The notes under the pieces: model-generated | Database searches by the model: none | What the model saw: the letters and a program-made list of their open reading frames with translations, nothing else | What the model was told of the DNA's origin: nothing | Assembly: GCF_016924755.1 (NCBI RefSeq) | Contig: NZ_JAFFJX010000001.1 | Coordinates: 434,001-498,000 of the forward strand | From: Longitalea arenae | GTDB taxonomy: Bacteria > Bacteroidota > Bacteroidia > Chitinophagales > Chitinophagaceae | Length of the DNA: 64,000 nt | Reading direction: 5' to 3' | In this document: positions 1 through 7,444 of the stretch, piece by piece | Numbering within the stretch: the first letter of the stretch is position 1 | Layout: each line of letters starts with the position of its first letter | Made by a program: the position numbers and the translations under genes

Positions 1-483
1 CTTACCCGACTGATAACGGATGCGGATCTCTCTTTTATCACCCAGCGCTTTTTGCAGGTCCATCAGGTAACGGCCTGCAGAGTCATCTGCCGGCAGGCGC
101 GACAAAACCGCAATATTATCATTCAGCTGGTCCATATGCTCCTTGTCGGAACTGCGGAGCACCGCTTTGATCTTATACAGTGCGGCGTTGAAATGTTTTT
201 TTATGGATTCATCTGCCAGGTGTTCGGTGAGTTTGGCGCCCATGAGCAGGGCGGAAGCTTCTTCCTGCGTGAACATGACCGGCGGCAGGCGGTACCCTTC
301 CATAATGGTATAACCGCTACCGGCTTCGCCGATGACCGGCACGCCGCTTTCTTCCAATGCCTTAACATCGCGGTATACGGTACGCAAGCTGATGTTAAAA
401 CGATCGGCCACCTCCTGCGCAGTAACTCTTTTTTTACTTTGCAGGTGGGTTAAAATAGCGTGGAGTCTATCGATGCGGTTCAA
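1..483 (-). CDS. YafY/WYL-family transcriptional regulator, 3' end cut by window edge
   Basis: The minus strand reads from a TTG at 483 (an in-frame TAA lies three codons upstream, so no longer start is possible) through the left edge. The protein begins L/M-NRIDRLHAILTHLQ and has an N-terminal helix-turn-helix of the HTH_11/DeoR-like type (AQEVADRFNISLRTVYRDVKAL, residues about 22-43), then GEAGSGY and EGYRLPPVMFT. That order is typical of YafY-type regulators, which carry a C-terminal WYL ligand-sensing domain; here that domain is mostly outside the window. Such proteins usually repress or activate nearby genes in response to an unknown small molecule or nucleic acid. The target is not apparent. 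Family assignment is confident, function is not. Confidence 0.85.
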   Translation of the reverse strand, partial: MNRIDRLHAILTHLQSKKRVTAQEVADRFNISLRTVYRDVKALEESGVPVIGEAGSGYTIMEGYRLPPVMFTQEEASALLMGAKLTEHLADESIKKHFNAALYKIKAVLRSSDKEHMDQLNDNIAVLSRLPADDSAGRYLMDLQKALGDKREIRIRYQSGK

Positions 484-594
484 GTTGGATTAATTTGTAT
501 GCTGTATGTATTAGATATGTTCAATCCCGAATCTGCAATCAGCAATGGTGTATCCTGTCTTTCGGGCCAGTTAGCACATTAACTGATCAGCAAA

Positions 595-2595
595 TCAGCT
601 AATTGGCTTTTCAACCCATGCGTTGTTTTCCTTCAACAAATTAATCAATTCTTCCACAGCAATGGCGCTGTCGACATTGCGTTTCACAATTTCTTTTCCT
701 TTATATAAGGTGATCTTGCCCACACCGCTGCCTACATAGCCAAAATCGGCATCGGCCATTTCGCCGGGCCCATTCACAATACAACCCATGATAGCGATCT
801 TGACACCTTTCAGGTGATGGGTCACCGAACGGATCTTTGCCGTGGTCTCCTGCAGATCGAACAGGGTTCTTCCGCACGATGGACAGGAAATATATTCCGT
901 TTTTGAAATACGGGTACGCGTAGCCTGTAATATGGAGAACGAGGTATTGTTGATGAACTGGTGATTGTTCTTTGTTTCCAGGTAAGTACGGCCACTTACT
1001 TTCTGGTTCAGGAGCTTCGTTGGTTCATTCATCAGCCAGATGCCATCGCCCATACCATCGAGCAGCAGGGCGCCGCTGTCGGTTGAGAAATGGATCAGTT
1101 GTTCATCGATGGTAGTGTCATGGCTTTCTACGGCGAGGATCACCGGGCAGTTGATGCCCTGGTTCATCAGTTCAATAATATATCGCCGTACAGCGGGCAT
1201 GGCATGCGGGTTGGAAGCATACAAACAGAGTACTACGGTACGATCTGTGCGGATCTTCTGTAAGAGTTCAAGCGATGCTGGTTCATCTACATCTGCGGCA
1301 ACAAAGTTCAGGATGCCTGAATGATCGGTTCCTTTCAGGTATTCAGTAGATTGAAATAATGGATAATACTTTTCTTTGTCCGGCGCCTGTAACCAGGTAT
1401 TAAAATCGCAGATCACTTTCAGGGTGCCCGGTAAGGCAAAGTCAAGTATTTTTTTACCGGTGTACAAATAATCTGCAGCGGCGTCGGCAATGGTGAATTT
1501 ATCAGTTTCAGTATTGTACGTGTAGCCAATGGCCTGCAGGTCTTCATGATGAATAGCGGCCGCTTTCATAAAATCAGCCACGACCACAGGTACCTGTTTA
1601 CCGCCGATATTGGAAACAGTATTTGTGTTTCGTCTTGTATATTCGAAAGGAGAATAGGGAATTTTGTTGATGGCCGGAATGATCGATGGTTTATGCGCTG
1701 TAGCCGATTGTCTGTTGGTATAGCGCTTAACCAGGTCACGGCAAACCGGAATCTCGAACTCGGGGTCTTCGGTGAGTGATACGCGAATGGTATCGCCCAG
1801 GCCATCTTCCAGCAAAGAACCAATGCCGATGGCTGATTTTATTCTTCCATCTTCGCCATCTCCGGCTTCTGTTACACCCAGGTGCAGGGGATAACATTCG
1901 CCAAACTCATCCATCATTACGTGCACCAGCAAGCGGTAAGCCTGCACCATTACCTGCGGATTGCTGGCTTTCATGCTCAATACAATATTATGATAGCTTT
2001 CATTACGGGCAATACGCAGGAATTCCATAGCGCTCTCTACCATGCCCATGGGCGTGTCGCCATAACGGCTCATGATACGATCGCTGAGCGAACCGTGATT
2101 GGTGCCTATACGCATGGCCGTGCCATACTCTTTGCAGATCTTTACCAGCGGGGTAAACCGTTCGCGGATGCGGTCGATCTCTTCGGCATATTCCGCATCG
2201 GTATAATCGATCTGTTCAAATTTCTTCTTATCAACATAGTTGCCCGGGTTCACCCGCACTTTTTCAATGATGCGGGCAGCGATCTCGGCAGCATTGGGGG
2301 TAAAATGAATATCTGCTACCAGCGGTGTTTTATAACCTCTGCGGTGCAGCTCATTTTTTATGTTCAGTAAATTCTCAGCTTCTTTTTTACTGGGGGCAGT
2401 GATGCGAACCAGCTCTGCGCCGGCTTCAATACAGCGGATACTTTGTTCAACCGTACCCATGGTATCCATGGTATCGGTGGTGGTCATCGTTTGCACACGG
2501 ATAGGGTTGAAATTGCCGAGCAGCAGGTCCCCAATTCGTACTTCACGGGTTGCCAGTCGTTTATATTCGGTCAATGAGTCGCAGTAAAGCTGCAT
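595..2595 (-). CDS. ispG: 4-hydroxy-3-methylbut-2-en-1-yl diphosphate synthase, long Bacteroidetes form
   Basis: 666 residues. IspG (GcpE) converts methylerythritol cyclodiphosphate to HMBPP, the penultimate step of the MEP isoprenoid pathway, in the cytoplasm. The N-terminal TIM barrel starts REVRIGDLLLG...NPIRVQTMTTTDT. The 4Fe-4S ligands are visible near the C-terminus: C571 and C574 in SCPSCGRTL and C605 in GCIVNGPGE. The length is well above the E. coli enzyme (about 370) because of a central insertion (about residues 290-540), as in plants and Bacteroidetes. ATG start at 2595. A TAnnTTTG-like element sits about 53 bases upstream. It is transcribed away from batC and appears monocistronic. 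Confidence 0.97.
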   Translation of the reverse strand: MQLYCDSLTEYKRLATREVRIGDLLLGNFNPIRVQTMTTTDTMDTMGTVEQSIRCIEAGAELVRITAPSKKEAENLLNIKNELHRRGYKTPLVADIHFTPNAAEIAARIIEKVRVNPGNYVDKKKFEQIDYTDAEYAEEIDRIRERFTPLVKICKEYGTAMRIGTNHGSLSDRIMSRYGDTPMGMVESAMEFLRIARNESYHNIVLSMKASNPQVMVQAYRLLVHVMMDEFGECYPLHLGVTEAGDGEDGRIKSAIGIGSLLEDGLGDTIRVSLTEDPEFEIPVCRDLVKRYTNRQSATAHKPSIIPAINKIPYSPFEYTRRNTNTVSNIGGKQVPVVVADFMKAAAIHHEDLQAIGYTYNTETDKFTIADAAADYLYTGKKILDFALPGTLKVICDFNTWLQAPDKEKYYPLFQSTEYLKGTDHSGILNFVAADVDEPASLELLQKIRTDRTVVLCLYASNPHAMPAVRRYIIELMNQGINCPVILAVESHDTTIDEQLIHFSTDSGALLLDGMGDGIWLMNEPTKLLNQKVSGRTYLETKNNHQFINNTSFSILQATRTRISKTEYISCPSCGRTLFDLQETTAKIRSVTHHLKGVKIAIMGCIVNGPGEMADADFGYVGSGVGKITLYKGKEIVKRNVDSAIAVEELINLLKENNAWVEKPIS

Positions 2596-2647
2596 GTATT
2601 GTATTCTGATTTAGGTGATTGCCAGTTGATTAAGCGCTAATTGCCGG

Positions 2648-2655
2648 CAAAATTA
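2648..2655 (-). promoter_or_regulatory. Bacteroidetes -7 element upstream of ispG
   Basis: On the minus strand this reads TAATTTTG, matching the Bacteroidetes -7 consensus TAnnTTTG. It lies about 53 bases upstream of the ispG ATG. No convincing TTG -33 element is seen at the usual spacing, so this is a tentative promoter. Confidence 0.4.
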
Positions 2656-2853
2656 CGATAAAAGGCTTAACGCTCCGTCCGCCTGATACAGACACGCGCC
2701 TTAAGCAGGAACGCGGAAAAGTACAAATTGTAAAAGTTTAGGGCAGACGATCATCATGAATTATGCGCAGCCCGTTGGTATGAAAAGGCAAATGAGCAGA
2801 ACCAGATGGCCGGAATACGATAACAGGTAGTACTTCTCTTTCCTGGGATGGGC

Positions 2854-3477
2854 TTACCAATCCTTCTCCGGCTGAGACACTGAGCGGGAGCGGTTTTGCT
2901 GGATCTTGCGTTGAACTTCCTGTTCTTTCTGTTCAAGCGATTTCAGGTATTGTTCAATTTTTCGCTTATCGAGCTTGTTCTGTGGCTTTTGTTTTTGTTG
3001 CTGTTTTTTCTGTTGCTGTTGCTGGTCCTGCGACTGGTTTTGTTTTCTCAGCTCCGACAATGCTTTTTGGAGGTTAAAGCGGGTATCCTCATCAGCGGGA
3101 TCGAGCTTCAGTGCGGTCTTGTATGCTTCAATGCTTTCCTGCAGTTTTTTCTGTTTGGTGAGGGTAACGCCTTTGTTGTAATAGCCTTTTACCTTATAGC
3201 TGTTATCATTCGTGTTTTCCAGTAATTCCCCATATGATTTTTCCGCATCGGGCAAATTTCCTGTACGGTAACGGGCATTGGCCAGGTTGTAACGGGCCGT
3301 GGCGCTTTTAGGATTTTGCGCTACCGCTTTCTGGTAAGCAGGCAGGGCTTTATCGTATTGCCCTTCTTTATACAGTTTATTGCCTTCCCGGATAGCAGCG
3401 TTCTCCTGCTGTGCTTTCAGCCAAACAGGCGCGAGGAAGCATATTGACATCAGCGATATGTAAACCAGTTTTTTCAA
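2854..3477 (-). CDS. BatC-like TPR protein
   Basis: 207 residues. Signal peptide at the N-terminus (MKKLVYISLMSICFLAPVWLKAQ), then TPR repeats (for example AIREGNKLYKEGQYDKALPAY, SATARYNLANARYRTGNLPDAEKSY, KGYYNKGVTLTKQKKLQESI), then a low-complexity Gln/Lys-rich tail (about residues 150-175) and a basic C-terminus. This is the architecture of BatC in the Bacteroidetes aerotolerance (bat) operon, a periplasmic protein thought to form a complex with BatA/BatB. The start is TTG at 3477 and overlaps the TGA of batB in TTGA, so the two are translationally coupled. BatD and BatE do not follow; ispG does. Role by family only. Confidence 0.85.
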   Translation of the reverse strand: MKKLVYISLMSICFLAPVWLKAQQENAAIREGNKLYKEGQYDKALPAYQKAVAQNPKSATARYNLANARYRTGNLPDAEKSYGELLENTNDNSYKVKGYYNKGVTLTKQKKLQESIEAYKTALKLDPADEDTRFNLQKALSELRKQNQSQDQQQQQKKQQQKQKPQNKLDKRKIEQYLKSLEQKEQEVQRKIQQNRSRSVSQPEKDW

Positions 3478-4475
3478 GCTGCTTTAAATTTCCGTTCGGG
3501 TAAAAAGAATTCTATCAACAGGAATGCAAATGCAATGGCCAGAAACCATTGAAAATAGCTTTTGTAGTCCTTGAAGGCGTTATCATCCAATGAAGTGGCT
3601 TCAATAGTGCCTAACTGTTTGGTAATAGCGTCTACCGTAGCATCTACATCGTTCATTTTAACATATACGCCTTTGGTGGCGCCAGCCAGCTGCTGCAATA
3701 CCTGCTCATTTAATTTGGAGATGACCGTATTGCCGGTTTCATCTTTTTTGTATTCACCGGTGGCAGGGTCCATAATAGGCGCACCCTGTGCCGAACCGAT
3801 ACCAATCGTATTGATCATAACACCATCTTCGGCCAGTTGTTTTGCCAGGGGAACCGCCTGCGGATCGTGGTCTTCACCATCGGTGATCAATACAATTGAT
3901 TTGAATTTTCTTTCTTTACTATTGAAAGCCGAATTACCGGCGCGTAATGCTTCTGAAATGACAGTCCCTTGCGTTGGTACAACCTCGGGACCGGCCTGCT
4001 GAATATACATCCGGGCAGCGCCATGATCGGTTGTAAGCGGCATTTGTAAATAAGCCCTTCCCGCAAATAAGACCAGTCCTACCCGGTCGTTGGGCAACTG
4101 ATCCATTAATTTGTACACGAGCTGGCGGGCCCTTTCGAGGCGGTTCGGCTTAATATCTTCGGCCAGCATGCTTTTACTTACATCCATGGCGATCACTATA
4201 TCCACGCCTTTACGTTGAATATTATCCATGGCGCCGGGCTTTTGCAAATTGGCAGATGCTGCAATAATGGCCGCCAGGGCAAGGGCGAAGAACAGGAATT
4301 TCAGTAAAAAATTCGTGGGCGAATAATTAGCGATCAGCGCCTGCACCAGCCTTTGGTCCCCGATCTTTTTAACGGTATTTTTTTTCCATTGCAGGAGCTG
4401 TAAATACAATACAACCAGCAACGGGATAGTGGCCAGGGCGATGAGGTATTCGGTATGTTGGAACCTGAAATTCAA
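3474..4475 (-). CDS. BatB-like von Willebrand factor A membrane protein
   Basis: About 333 residues from the TTG at 4475. Two N-terminal membrane segments (EYLIALATIPLLVVLYL and LLKFLFFALALAAIIAA), a VWA domain with the MIDAS motif DVSKS in VDIVIAMDVSKSMLAEDI, and a C-terminal membrane helix (YFQWFLAIAFAFLLIEFFLP). This matches BatB/BatA, inner-membrane proteins of the bat operon linked to envelope or oxidative stress. The frame stays open to a TTG at 4529, but the extra N-terminus is encoded by an intergenic repeat (4481-4520) and does not resemble the family start (FRFQHTEYL). I therefore prefer 4475. batC follows by a 4-base overlap. No batA or MoxR gene lies upstream. Confidence 0.85.
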   Translation of the reverse strand: MNFRFQHTEYLIALATIPLLVVLYLQLLQWKKNTVKKIGDQRLVQALIANYSPTNFLLKFLFFALALAAIIAASANLQKPGAMDNIQRKGVDIVIAMDVSKSMLAEDIKPNRLERARQLVYKLMDQLPNDRVGLVLFAGRAYLQMPLTTDHGAARMYIQQAGPEVVPTQGTVISEALRAGNSAFNSKERKFKSIVLITDGEDHDPQAVPLAKQLAEDGVMINTIGIGSAQGAPIMDPATGEYKKDETGNTVISKLNEQVLQQLAGATKGVYVKMNDVDATVDAITKQLGTIEATSLDDNAFKDYKSYFQWFLAIAFAFLLIEFFLPERKFKAA

Positions 4476-4480
4476 ATGTG

Positions 4481-4520
4481 ATAATTTGGCAATCAGCGAA
4501 TGTGCTAATTGGGTTTTCAA
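4481..4520. repeat. Degenerate intergenic word repeat (GCTAAT/GCAAATCAG family)
   Basis: Imperfect copies of words such as TGTGCTAATTGG and GGCAATCAGCGAATG, the same family as 571-604, 4699-4776 and 5627-5667. It lies in the 5' region of batB and is open in the batB frame. Confidence 0.5.
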
Positions 4521-4618
4521 TGAATGCAAAATTTAAACCAAAATCGAATCCTGTTAAATTTAGGTATTATCGCGTTCAATTCTTCGTTAAAATACATCGT
4601 ATAACTTACAATTCAGGG

Positions 4619-4661
4619 TATTGTAAAAAATAAGCCCGCCCGACAATCGACGGGCGAGCTT
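4619..4661 (-). terminator. Rho-independent terminator of the beta-lactamase gene
   Basis: Hairpin with arms AAGCCCGCCCG (4632-4642) and CGGGCGAGCTT (4651-4661). The one imperfect pair becomes a G-U wobble only on the minus-strand RNA, and on that strand the stem is followed by TTATTTTTTAC. It therefore terminates the gene at 4778-5602. Confidence 0.75.
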
Positions 4662-4698
4662 AGATTTATTTTTAGAAAGCCAATAATCAGCCTGTGTA

Positions 4699-4776
4699 AA
4701 ATGTCTGCATTAGCACATCAGCACATTAGCAAATCAGCACATTGGCAAATCAGCACATTGGCAAATCAGCACATCG
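4699..4776. repeat. Tandem short-word repeat (about 19-base unit)
   Basis: Successive near-identical units of CACATTGGCAAATCAG/CACATTAGCAAATCAG. The same degenerate words occur at 571-604, 4481-4520 and 5627-5667, always in gaps between genes or at their edges. No protein or RNA function is apparent. Confidence 0.75.
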
Positions 4777-4777
4777 C

Positions 4778-5602
4778 TTATTTCTTCCCTTCGAAAAAGC
4801 CATACTCCTTCAGGATCGCTTTCAGCATGTTTATCCTGATGGATCCGAAATCGACGTTTTTGTCGGGCGATTCTACCTGCAGCACAAAAAAGTAAGGGTG
4901 TTTATTTTCTTCGATCCAGCCTATGAGCCAGCCAAGCTGATTGCCTTTGTCGGTCGTGTTCCAGCCCGTCTTATAGCTTAACCGGTAATTGGCATTGTTT
5001 TCCCACAGCATCATACCCCGTACCAAACGTTGGGTCCTTTTCTGAAAAGGCAATTGATCGAAGTATAATTTCTTTACCAGCCCTAATTGCTCATCGGCCG
5101 TTACTTTGGCACTGTTGTCGAGCCAGAAGGTATCGAGGTTATTATTTATTTTGAAGGTATCGCGTCTGCGTGCATACCCCAGGGTATCGAGCCAGTGCTG
5201 CATTTTCGGCTGGCCAATGCGCCGGGCCAGTTCCTGGTACCAGGGCGGACAGGAAATGCGGAAGGCATCCCACATGGTCATATCCCGGTTGCATTCGGTG
5301 CGCCCACGAACGACACTGTCCCACCTGATTACCGTATTTGTATCTGCTACCTTGCCTTCTTCCAATCCAATCAGGGAATTCACGATCTTAAAGGTTGAAG
5401 CAGGCGTATAAGCGCTGTCGCTAAAGCGCGGCAGGTTGTAAATGGTGAAACTGCCCTGTCCATTATCAAACAGGCCAAAGCAGCCGGTAACCTTATACTG
5501 GTCGAAATATTTTTTCAGATTATTGTCTATGGTAACATTATTGGGTGAGCAGGCAGCAAGGGCAACGGTGGCTATCAGGCCGGCGGAGATCCATTTAATC
5601 AT
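4778..5602 (-). CDS. Class D (OXA-like) beta-lactamase, lipoprotein
   Basis: 274 residues. The N-terminus MIKWISAGLIATVALAACS is a lipoprotein signal with lipobox LAAC (Cys18). The active-site motif is S69-T-F-K72 in TPASTFKIVNSLIGLE. The KTG motif is K211-T-G in YKTGW, and W160 (DTFWLD) fits the conserved Trp. The middle motifs deviate: SxV is S117-C-P and YGN is Y143-A-R. The family hydrolyses beta-lactams in the periplasm. The substituted motifs leave spectrum and activity uncertain; a penicillin-sensing or other acyl-enzyme role is possible. It is monocistronic with its own terminator. Confidence 0.9.
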   Translation of the reverse strand: MIKWISAGLIATVALAACSPNNVTIDNNLKKYFDQYKVTGCFGLFDNGQGSFTIYNLPRFSDSAYTPASTFKIVNSLIGLEEGKVADTNTVIRWDSVVRGRTECNRDMTMWDAFRISCPPWYQELARRIGQPKMQHWLDTLGYARRRDTFKINNNLDTFWLDNSAKVTADEQLGLVKKLYFDQLPFQKRTQRLVRGMMLWENNANYRLSYKTGWNTTDKGNQLGWLIGWIEENKHPYFFVLQVESPDKNVDFGSIRINMLKAILKEYGFFEGKK

Positions 5603-5626
5603 AGTGGAAATTTGCGCAAAAGTAAT

Positions 5627-5667
5627 AAGCTAATGTGATAATGTGATAATTAGCTAATGTGATAATG
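5627..5667. repeat. Short-word repeat upstream of beta-lactamase gene
   Basis: Tandem degenerate words TAAGCTAATGTGATAATGTG and AATTAGCTAATGTGATAATG, the same family as at 4699-4776. It lies between the trehalase stop and the beta-lactamase start. Confidence 0.6.
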
Positions 5668-5695
5668 AAATACAGGGGCACGCTTCAAGACCCGT

Positions 5696-7273
5696 TTATT
5701 TCGGTGCTCCATATTTATTGATAAGCGCCAGCAGGACCCCGTTCGTCCAGCCGAAGCCATCCTGGCCGGGATATTCGCCGCCACCGGCTTCGAGGTTCAG
5801 GTCAACCACATTGTACTTCTCCATGAGCTTGCCGGTTCTTTTATATACATCGATATTCAGCCTGATCCAGCGTTCGGCAATTTCGCGGGCCAGCTCCCGT
5901 TGGCCACAGCGATCGAGCCCCCAGATGGTCATCCATTCCAGGGGCGCCCAGCCATTGGGCGCATCCCATTGCTGGCCTGTATTAAAGGGGGATGCTGTAA
6001 TGCCACCGGCTTGCAAGAGCTTCGACCTTACCTGTTCGGCCGCCTGCCGCGCCAGCAAACTCATATAATCCAGGTTTTTGGTGAATACACAAAAAGGGTA
6101 CATCCCGGCGGGGGTAACTACGCTAGAGGCCTTGCGCGTCTTGAAATTATAGTCAGTATAATATTTCAGTGTTTTGTTCCAGCAGTATTTATCAATGGCC
6201 ATCCTTCTTCTTTCGGCTTTGCGGGTATAATCGGCACTTGCTTTGGCGTCATGGGCCATGAACTTGGCTTTTGCCAGTATCGTTTCCAACGCGTACAATA
6301 AACTGTTCAGATCAACAGGAACCATATCGGTAACATGGATCGTGCCCAGCGTTTTCTTATCCCTGAACCAGCGGCTGCTGAAATCGATACCGCTCTCTGC
6401 TGCCGCGCGCAGGTTAATGTACATAACCTGTTTATCCCTGCCTGATCTTTTCGCGGTTTCTACATCTTCTTTATAGCTTTCCTGGCGGGGAAAAGGATAG
6501 TCATCCCAATAGCGGTTAAGTACCGTACTGTCATTTACTTTTACTACCCGTTTGCTTGCCTGACCTGTTTTTAAGGTAGCGGCGCCATTCATCCAGAATT
6601 CATATTCCTTTTCCAGGGCGGGCATATACGTTAGGTAAACCGAATCGCCTTTTATTTCAGCGAGCAATTCAACCATTAAGGCAAAGAAAGGCGGTTGCGA
6701 CCGGCTCAGGTAATAGGTTCTGTTGCCATTGGGAATGTGGCCGTAGATGTCGATCATCCAGGCAAAATTCTTTACCATGTTCTCGATCATTTCGCCTTCA
6801 CCGCTGGCCCGAAGGCCCAGCATGGTAAAATAAGAATCCCAATAGTATATTTCCCTGAAGCGTCCGCCCGGAACAATATAGGGGTTGGGCAATGCCAGCA
6901 GGGAACTTCCGATTACAACCGTATCGGGATCGCGCCGTAATACACTCCAAAGGTTTTTGATGTGTTTGGTAACATCTTTCTCCTGCTGAATATAATTGAA
7001 CTGGGGCGGCGCAGGCGGCATTTCGAAATTATCCTGCACAAACTGTTTCAGGTCGAATTTGGCCTGGCCCTTCTGTTGATGATAATCGGCAATAATGTTC
7101 TTCGGATTTCTTTTAGGTATGCAGTCAACGAAGGTTTTTCCATCGGGAAATACTTTGCTAAATTGTACATCGCGGAATAGATCGCCATAAATTTTATCAG
7201 GTGTGGCTGGCGGTTGTGCAATCGTATACACAAACTGAAAGCTAACCAGCAGGCACAGATACATTTTTTTCAT
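5696..7273 (-). CDS. treA: Periplasmic trehalase (GH37)
   Basis: 525 residues. It hydrolyses alpha,alpha-trehalose to two glucoses in the periplasm. Signal peptide MKKMYLCLLVSFQFVYTIAQ. Both trehalase signatures are present: PGGRFREIYYWDSY (about residue 140) and QQWDAPNGWAP (about residue 415). The C-terminal Gly-rich GGGEYPGQDGFGWTNGV is also family-typical. The length is normal for GH37. ATG start at 7273, with a TACATTTG element upstream on the minus strand. It stands alone in its transcription unit, between the terminator of the haloperoxidase operon and the beta-lactamase gene. Confidence 0.96.
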   Translation of the reverse strand: MKKMYLCLLVSFQFVYTIAQPPATPDKIYGDLFRDVQFSKVFPDGKTFVDCIPKRNPKNIIADYHQQKGQAKFDLKQFVQDNFEMPPAPPQFNYIQQEKDVTKHIKNLWSVLRRDPDTVVIGSSLLALPNPYIVPGGRFREIYYWDSYFTMLGLRASGEGEMIENMVKNFAWMIDIYGHIPNGNRTYYLSRSQPPFFALMVELLAEIKGDSVYLTYMPALEKEYEFWMNGAATLKTGQASKRVVKVNDSTVLNRYWDDYPFPRQESYKEDVETAKRSGRDKQVMYINLRAAAESGIDFSSRWFRDKKTLGTIHVTDMVPVDLNSLLYALETILAKAKFMAHDAKASADYTRKAERRRMAIDKYCWNKTLKYYTDYNFKTRKASSVVTPAGMYPFCVFTKNLDYMSLLARQAAEQVRSKLLQAGGITASPFNTGQQWDAPNGWAPLEWMTIWGLDRCGQRELAREIAERWIRLNIDVYKRTGKLMEKYNVVDLNLEAGGGEYPGQDGFGWTNGVLLALINKYGAPK

Positions 7274-7310
7274 CCTTACTACATTTAATTACCAGGGGTT
7301 GTTCAGGAAT

Positions 7311-7318
7311 CAAATGTA
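7311..7318 (-). promoter_or_regulatory. Bacteroidetes -7 element upstream of trehalase
   Basis: On the minus strand this is TACATTTG, a full TAnnTTTG match about 38 bases upstream of the trehalase ATG. The -33 position would fall inside the upstream terminator hairpin (7330-7353); no clear TTG was found. Confidence 0.45.
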
Positions 7319-7320
7319 AT

Positions 7321-7353
7321 AAATAAAAAACCGTTCCGAAGAATCGGAACGGT
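7321..7353 (-). terminator. Rho-independent terminator of the haloperoxidase operon
   Basis: Perfect 10-base inverted repeat ACCGTTCCGA / TCGGAACGGT with a 4-base loop. On the minus strand it is followed by TTTTTATTT. It lies about 90 bases after the stop of the last gene of the operon (7445). Confidence 0.9.
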
Positions 7354-7444
7354 GTATTGACTTCTATATGTACTCAAAGAAAGATTATTAACGTTAGCAC
7401 AGGCAACCACCGTTATATACGGTGAGCGGCCATATTAAATTCCA

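Noticed and set aside
1882-2370. 162-codon plus-strand ORF within ispG
   Set aside because: Antisense frame of ispG without domain resemblance.
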